Of a DNA stretch of 64,000 bases, positions 48,701 to 56,800 are shown piece by piece. Location of the stretch: contig CM049309.1 in NCBI GenBank assembly GCA_026874595.1, positions 24,867,033 to 24,931,032 of the forward strand, written 5' to 3'. The notes below the pieces were generated by a model. The model worked only from the letters and a program-made list of their open reading frames with translations, was not told the DNA's origin and did not search any database. This DNA is from Sipunculus nudus (lineage: Eukaryota; Annelida; Sipuncula; Golfingiida; Sipunculidae). The position numbers and the translations under genes are program-made. The first letter of the stretch is position 1; each line of letters starts with the position of its first letter.

Positions 48701-50839
48701 ATTTTTGTGTGGCGTCCATCCATATGTTTGCTTTAGGTGAAAATTGCTCATATCTCAGGGGTGGTTCAGTGTATTGGTCTGAAATATGGCATGTTCATCC
48801 ATCTTTGATAGTTTTCTGGAATACCAGACAGGTGGAGCCCCTTACCTTACCATTTTCATAATATGAATTTGTCCTTTTCTCAGGAGTGATTTACCATATT
48901 GGCCTGAAATTGTGCATGTCTATAGATCTTGGATACCTTCATCTGTTATTTAAGACTGGTGGTGCCATCTGCAATCGTTTTTGTGTGGTGTGAATCTGTA
49001 TGTTTGCTTTAGGTGAAAATTGCTCATTTCTCCAGAGTGGTTCAGTGTATTGGTCTAAAATTTGGCATGTACATCCATCTTGGAGAATTTTCTCTTAGAC
49101 CAGACAGGGGGCGCCACCTGCAATTTTTGCTTTTATAGAATACATGGATGCACTTTTTCTCAGTAGTGGATTGGTGTCTTGGCCTGACATCTTGCATTGT
49201 GTATCCATCTGTTGATCTGTTTTTGGTGAAAATTTAATTTGGTGAAGGTTTGATTGGCATCACTGATGCCACAAATTTGGAGTCATGACATGTCATGTCA
49301 GGAACATTCCATGCCTTACTTTACACATGTCTCAGTGATATGGCGGATACATGTAGTCACTTGTTGACTACCTGTATTCTAGTTTTTGTTCTGAAACTTG
49401 TAAGATATTAATTTTAACTAAATCAGCATGAAGCAACAAATCCCCACTGTGAGGGGTACATTCAGATGACCAGGCTGAGCACATGGCTCTGTTTATGTTT
49501 ACTATTCATAGGCTCCACCCTCTTTACCAATGTGACCTAGTAGTGTGACTTATACACGCAAATTCAAACTGAATATTACCACTGCCTGTTGTTTATTCTC
49601 TCATATATTACAACAAGTGAAGAGTTAAGAATTTTTTCCTGATCCCATGTTATTTACAACACAGTAATCTTTATCTCAGACAAAAAACTGGATGTATTCA
49701 GTTAGATTTAATCTTGATACAACTAAAATTTTGTATAAATCTGCCTGAGCTCTGTACTGCATACACAGACTCCCACTGATAGTATGCTCCCATTGGGCCC
49801 TGTATTTACTAGTAGTAGGCCTTGAGGAACCCTCACAAACAGTGTGATAATGCTAAATGACTTTTGTTAATTTAAGAGAAGTCAGTACCTTACTTTATTA
49901 GGTTAAATTTTAATCTGGCTATTGCCACAACTCTGTCTTCCACCCCAGTTCTTTCTCACACAGTTCATTGAATAAAAAAGTGTGTCTTATAAGAGAATAC
50001 ATAGATTTATTCTTAATGAGAAATTAGCATTGCATTTACACAATAAAGTGTCAACAGACTCAAGATTTATGGCACTACTCCTTCCAGTCTATTGGTTTCA
50101 CATACCAGTATCTCTATGGATATGTGTACATTTGTATATAGTCAGATTGTCTAGTATGAATAATATACAACTAAGCCTAATGGTCATTAAATATTCCAGT
50201 GATACTCCAGTGAACACTTCTCAACTGACTGTCTGCTACAAAGATTAACCCCATGCCTGGGATCACATAAATCCATGAATTCTCACCCTTCAGTAACAAA
50301 TAGCAAAAAAGACCGACTGTTGCCATCTGATGCCTGTCCACAACTTTTTGCCCCCACTTTTGGTACCCCAATAAATATGAAGACCCTTGTGGTACCCTTA
50401 ATTTGGCTACATAAAGCTTTTGAAGTTTCACTCTTACCCCTGACCCTTCAGGCTGAACAGACTGAACTACACAGTATTTATTTCCTCACGTACAACATGT
50501 TCCTTTGGGATTTGGATCACTTATGACATTTTGTTTGATACAGTTAATCAACTGACAAATAAGTGCACTAAGCAGCCTATTTCTTGAACATACTGATCAC
50601 TTCTGTAAAGTAAACAAGTGATGTTTCAAGGTATCCTTAATTTGTATATTTCCCATGGTATGATACAATTTACTCCAAACAGTAACTGTGAACCTTATAA
50701 ATGTAATTGGTGTATAATAATATTATTCCAGATTCTCATAGTAAACAAAAATATTAACCCCTCGCTGTCTGTAGCCATAACATTTTATATATGTAAACAG
50801 CTAGTCATGCTCCTTTTATGATATAAAGGGAGAATGACT

Positions 50840-50890
<51 letters not shown>

Positions 50891-53800
50891 TAATCAAATA
50901 TAATCATATGTAATCATATCTTATCACTGTTTTTAGATAGTGTATATTTTTACCCCTTACAGGGGGGAGGGGGAGATATATATCATATTAATGATAAGAT
51001 TTGATGTATATTTCAGGTGAAGCCACTGATTTGGGTTGAATCTGTGATTGAGAGGCATGCACACAGCAGAGTGGAGTATATGATTAAGGTGATGTATGTT
51101 TTATCATAATCAAGATTTATTATTTATTAGCACTATTTATTAGAGTGTCACTTTATATTAACGCTAGTCTCAGATGGGTAATATTATAATGTGGGCTGGG
51201 TCTGTCTGTCTGGTAAGCTTTAGTATTACCACTGTAGTATATTAGTGGGATGGCTCAGGGATTAATTGTGCATTTTATGATAAAAGCATGAAATTTTCAG
51301 GAGTGATATGCCTTACACTAAAATTTATTTTAAGGCAGGGAGGCAAGCCAGAAATGACCTTGAAAGGTCCAAGTCATGTGCACTAATACAATTTAAACAT
51401 TTTATATATAAAATCAGTTTAAAAATAGATTTTACTAAAATAATAGGTAAAAACCAGGACATTTGAGAAACAAGGCACATCACCTGAATAACCATATTTA
51501 AATATGACCTTTTTGACCTTTGACCTTCATATTGTGGCCTTACTAGTTATGTTTTGTGTGATAAAAATATCAAAATTGCATATAACATGAGTATATCAGC
51601 TCGAATATTCCCTGGGCCCCATTTTGATAGGAACTGCTATCATTATCTATAGATCACCAAACATGCATGATAGCAGTCAGGGGGTGGTAAATTCTTTTAA
51701 GATATGAGATGATGTTTCCATGGCAACCATGGTTATTTTGACAATAATTATTAAATTTAAAAATGGCCATAACTTTGTAAGTTTTGTAGATCACGCCAAA
51801 ATGCATTATAAATTAATTTTTAGCTCAGCTGACTGTAAGTCATCTGTCTGTTAACAAGGCACAAATCATAACAACTGGACCTGGAATCTTCTAACTTTAC
51901 ATCCAGAGGGGTACATGAAAAGTCTCCATGGAAACCTGAAATTAGGTCTCTGTTACCCATATTCTCTGAGCTATTGGGCTTATAAGCACCAATGTAAGCC
52001 AAAGCAGGGCACAAATAATAAACATTGGACCTGGAATCTTCTAACCTAAAATCCAGGGAGGTCTATGAAAATCTCCTTGGAAACGTCTATATAGGTCTCT
52101 GTTTACCATATTTTCTGAGCTATTGGGCTTATAAATATAAGCACCCCTCAGAATAATTGAAAATTTAATACCAAAGTTGGGCACAAATCATAACCTTTGG
52201 GCCCAGAATCTTCTAACTTGATATCCTGAGAGTTCCTCAAAAGTTCTCCCCAGAAACCTGAAATTGGGTCACAGTGAACTATATTTTCATAGTTTTGGGG
52301 TATGTTTGGCACCCTAGAAATAATGCAAAATACACACAAATTGCCAGATTCCTCATGAAAGGCTGGTTAGTTTGTCATCAGATTTGTTGTGCTTATGGGT
52401 CTTGATGAACTTAAGCTAATATACATGAACAATGATGCCACCTACATTACCTTAATTAGTTGTCTGTGCAAGGACATATTGTAAACATGTCAGTTGGCTG
52501 AGCGTCATGACCCACGGGTCACTTGTTAACAATATTTCTCTGAAATAAAAACTTTGCACATTTAGTAGAATGCAAAATTGGAAATTTTCTACTAAAACAA
52601 AGTTTTTTAAAGGGAATTTATGCTATAGTCGTGGTCCGTTGTGCATCTGTCTGTCTGTTTGTCTGTCTGTAGATGTGGCACATTTTGAAACCGTATGACC
52701 TAGGAATCCAAAATTCAGCGTAATGTTAGATGTCCCAAAGATCTCCTACCAAGCCAAAAACTGGGTCTTTGCAACTTTGTTTCTTTGAGAAATGGAGGAA
52801 AAACTCAGTTTTTAGCTCAGCTGACTGTAAGTCATCTGAGCAATAGTCGTGGTCCATTGTCCGTCGTCTGTCCGTCCATCCGTCTGTCCGTTCGTAGATG
52901 TGGCACGTTTTGAAACCATGAGACCTTGGAATCCAAAATTCGGCATAATGTTAGATGTCCCCAAGATCTCCTACCAAGCCGAAAACTGGGTCTTTGCGAC
53001 TTCATTCCTTTGAGAAATTAAGGAAAAACCTCAATTTTTTATTAAAAACCTATTTTCACACTTCAGGACAGCCTAACTAGGAAACCACATACCTTTTTTT
53101 CCCTAATATTTACCATAAATATTCCTATATATAGTTCCTATGTACTTGCCAGAAATTAGGTCTGTATTGTTTGATTTAAAAAAAGTTATGGGCTCAAACA
53201 TAATGCCTTTTTTAAAAAATCAGGAAAGATATTTGATCACTTAACACAAAACATTTTAAAGCTATGGACTTTTTTTCCAGTAATATATCTTTAATTAATT
53301 AAAAATTAAATTGTTTACCCAAAATAAGATCAAAATCTGTTTATTTTTTTAAAATATTAGCAAAAATAAAAAATTGGTACCTTAAATTTTGCCTAAATTT
53401 GACCATGGCATGTTTTTTTCTTATAAGTACTTTTGATTTAATTTTCACAACCAGTTAACATATGGATTTAATCTGATGAATTTTGAATTTGAAAGTATAA
53501 GCTTAAAAGTTTTTTAGAAGCCTTAATGTATTTGTATTTTCTAGCATCATGACCCTTCTTTTGTTTACCTGGTAATCCAAAAGTTGGCATAATGTTAGAT
53601 GTAATTGTAAATATTCATATTCTTCCATACATTTCCTATGTACATACCAAAATTTAGGTCAGTATTGCATAATTTGTTGAAGTTATAGGCCCAAACAAAA
53701 TGCACCTTGTAAAAAATCAGGATATATATTTACTCAATTAACATAAGAATGGCTGAGACTTTTTTTCAGTAATATTACATCATTTAATCAAGATTCAATT

Positions 53801-56800
53801 GTATACTGAAAATTAGATCTAAAATTTGCAATTTTTTTAAGTTATTAGCATAAATATAAAATCAGTACCTTAAATTTTGCCCAACTTTGGCCACGGCATG
53901 ATTTTTTCCCTTTAAGTACTGTGGATGTTATTTTCACAGCATGTACACATAAGGATTTAATCTGTTAAAATCTGAAATTTGAAAATAAAAGCTGCAAAAT
54001 TAGGCTAGTTATTAAATTTGTTTGGAGGCTCTTGTTGTATTCCCTTACATTGTCAAGCAGTCCACTGAAGTCACTGTAGGTTATTCAGAGCAACTCTCTA
54101 TGCTCCCCAGGCTGTTATGTAATCACATCACTGAGGCAAGCCCTCTCTCTTGTTGAGCTTGATCAGGCTGCCAGCATAAATACCACAGGGAGCCTTTCTC
54201 TCCCCCCCCCCCCCCCACCCCCACCCCATTCTGTTGACAGACCTGTACTCTAAACAAGATGAATCTTATAATTTCACATTTTTTCAGCGATGAACAGTAA
54301 CAACAGAGACCCCTCACTGACCCACCACTTCGATACATAGGACTAATATACTAGACAAAGCTTATAATCTTAATGTTAAAAAAATTCTTTTTGTTGAGAC
54401 TTGGACAATTTTGATTATTTTTAAAGAAAAAAATGTTCAGGAATTTAATCCTAATTTTCAAATATGGTAAATATTAGGACCTAATGTAAGTGCTAACTGA
54501 CAAGATTTAAGATGATATAAATACTTGGTAGCATTTCATTCATATCTCTTAAAGTTGGCGGGGCCTAGGTGTGAATAACACTGTTAAACCTAGTTTTTTA
54601 AAATTAGGAATATTGGTCAAACTTTGTGGGATTAATTTTTAACTCATATGGCCATATATTTAACTTTTGAAAACTTAATTACCTTCACACATTATTTGTT
54701 TATGAAATGGAACTTTTATATGACACTTACCGTAGGCCCATTTTTTCCCTTGGTGCATCACTAAATGGTTTCAGGCCAAAGGTTTCTTTTATTACACAGT
54801 CCATATGCTTTAGCTCATGTCCATTATTCTTTAATTTACAGAGTTTCATTTAAGCTGGGCCATTTTCTCTTAGCTTTTCAAATGGTAATATACATGGAAA
54901 AACCATAAGAAAATAAAAAATATTTTGCAGTTACTAATATTTTCCAAAATTCAGCTGAACGATGCGACCCATGGGTCCCTTGTTTATTAAAAACCTATTT
55001 TCTCACTTCAGGACTGTCTAATATCAAAACCACTCATCTGTTTTTCCTCATATTTACCATAAATATTCCTCTATATCATTCCTATGTACATGCCAAAAAT
55101 TAAGTCTGTTAATTATAATTTCTTAAAGTTTAGGGCCCGAACATAATGGACTTTGTAAAAAAATCAGGAAAAATATTTACTCACTTAACATGGAAAATTT
55201 TGAAACTAAAGTATTTTCCCAAGTATATAACTATGTTTAATTAAGATTCAACTGTTTACCCAAAATTAGATCTGAATCTTGTAAATTTTTTTAAGTTATT
55301 AGCATAAAATAAAATCAGTACCTTAAATTTTGCCCAACTTTGACCATGGCACGTTTTTTTCCTGTAAGTACCATTGATTTAATTTTCACAGCATGTAAAC
55401 ATAAGTATTTAATTTGTTTAAATCTGAAATTTGAAAATAAAAGCTTTTTAGGCTCTATTGTAGTCATTTGCTTTGATTACAGATTACAGATGCAGGGTCT
55501 CACTCCAGGTCACTTGAAGTCAGCTATGCCAGGGTTTCTGATTTGTTACAGTCACTTGGGGAGATCCCCGGCTGTGACAGGTGTACAGTTATTCTCATAT
55601 CACCACCATAATCCCCCCCACCAACCCAACCCACCAAGTGTTATGCAGCAATTATTTTTTGTTTTCACTGTATCTCCTTAATTGTAATGCTGTTTCCAGT
55701 CCAATATTCAAAAATTTTCCTTGAAAAAGTAATTCAAGGTGTAATCCAAAAGATTCCAAATGAGAATTATAAATCAACTTTTATATTCAGATATATATGT
55801 TTTATTGGAAATGTATAGAAATATAAACTTGTATAAACTTGTAATAAAAAAAATTGATGTGATAAAAAAATGAGGATCTAATACAAACATTTGTTCATTA
55901 TTTTCCTGCCTCAGCAAAATTGGAGATCAGGCTTTTTTGCCCTGTATGTATGTTGTTAATTAGTTATATTTCAACTGTATAAATTTCATAAAATAAAAAA
56001 TACATTTATATTTAATAATATATATTATAAAAAATAGATTCAATTGAACAAATGTGTAAACTACTGAAATGTCAACAGTTTATCAAAAAGCCAACTAATG
56101 ATCATGGTAATAGTACAGATCATTTGTTTACAAACTGCTCACATGCTTAAGATTCAACATTAGGAAACACAAGGTCAGGTCACAAAATATTATTTGCAAC
56201 AATTTCTTGCTCATCAATACAAACCAATCATATAAACCAGCCATGGCCTAAATTACATTTTCCTCTTACTTTTTTTCTCCATTTGATATTATTTTAGATT
56301 TTAACCTTCATGGTCAACTTCAGCTGAGCACAGTGACCCATGGGTCCCTTGTTTGTTTCCAAGTATGTTGAATTTTTATGGTCCCATCTCTTTGTTTCTT
56401 AAAGACAAGTAATTTATAATTTTCTTACATACTGGTTGCAGGCCAAAAGTCAGTTCAAGCGTCGATCAACAGCAAACAATGTGGAGATTGTCATTCCCGT
56501 CCCGCCTGATGCCGACTCCCCAAAGTTCAAGACCACTGTGGGCAACTGTAAATATGTCCCAGACCAAAATGCATTCGTCTGGACAGTCAAGTCTTTTCCA
56601 GTAAGTACAAGGTTTAAAGATCTGTTTAAAATGTGTTTTTTTATGGTCAAATAGTTCCCAGTTAGTAACAATTGTGCATTGCGATAAGTTATTCTATATT
56701 GTGTACTATACATTAAAGTATGACGTCATTTCTTGCCATCAGTGAGTCTTTTATTAAATGGGTTTGTCCTGAATTCTGTAACAGTTTAAGCCTAGCTTTC

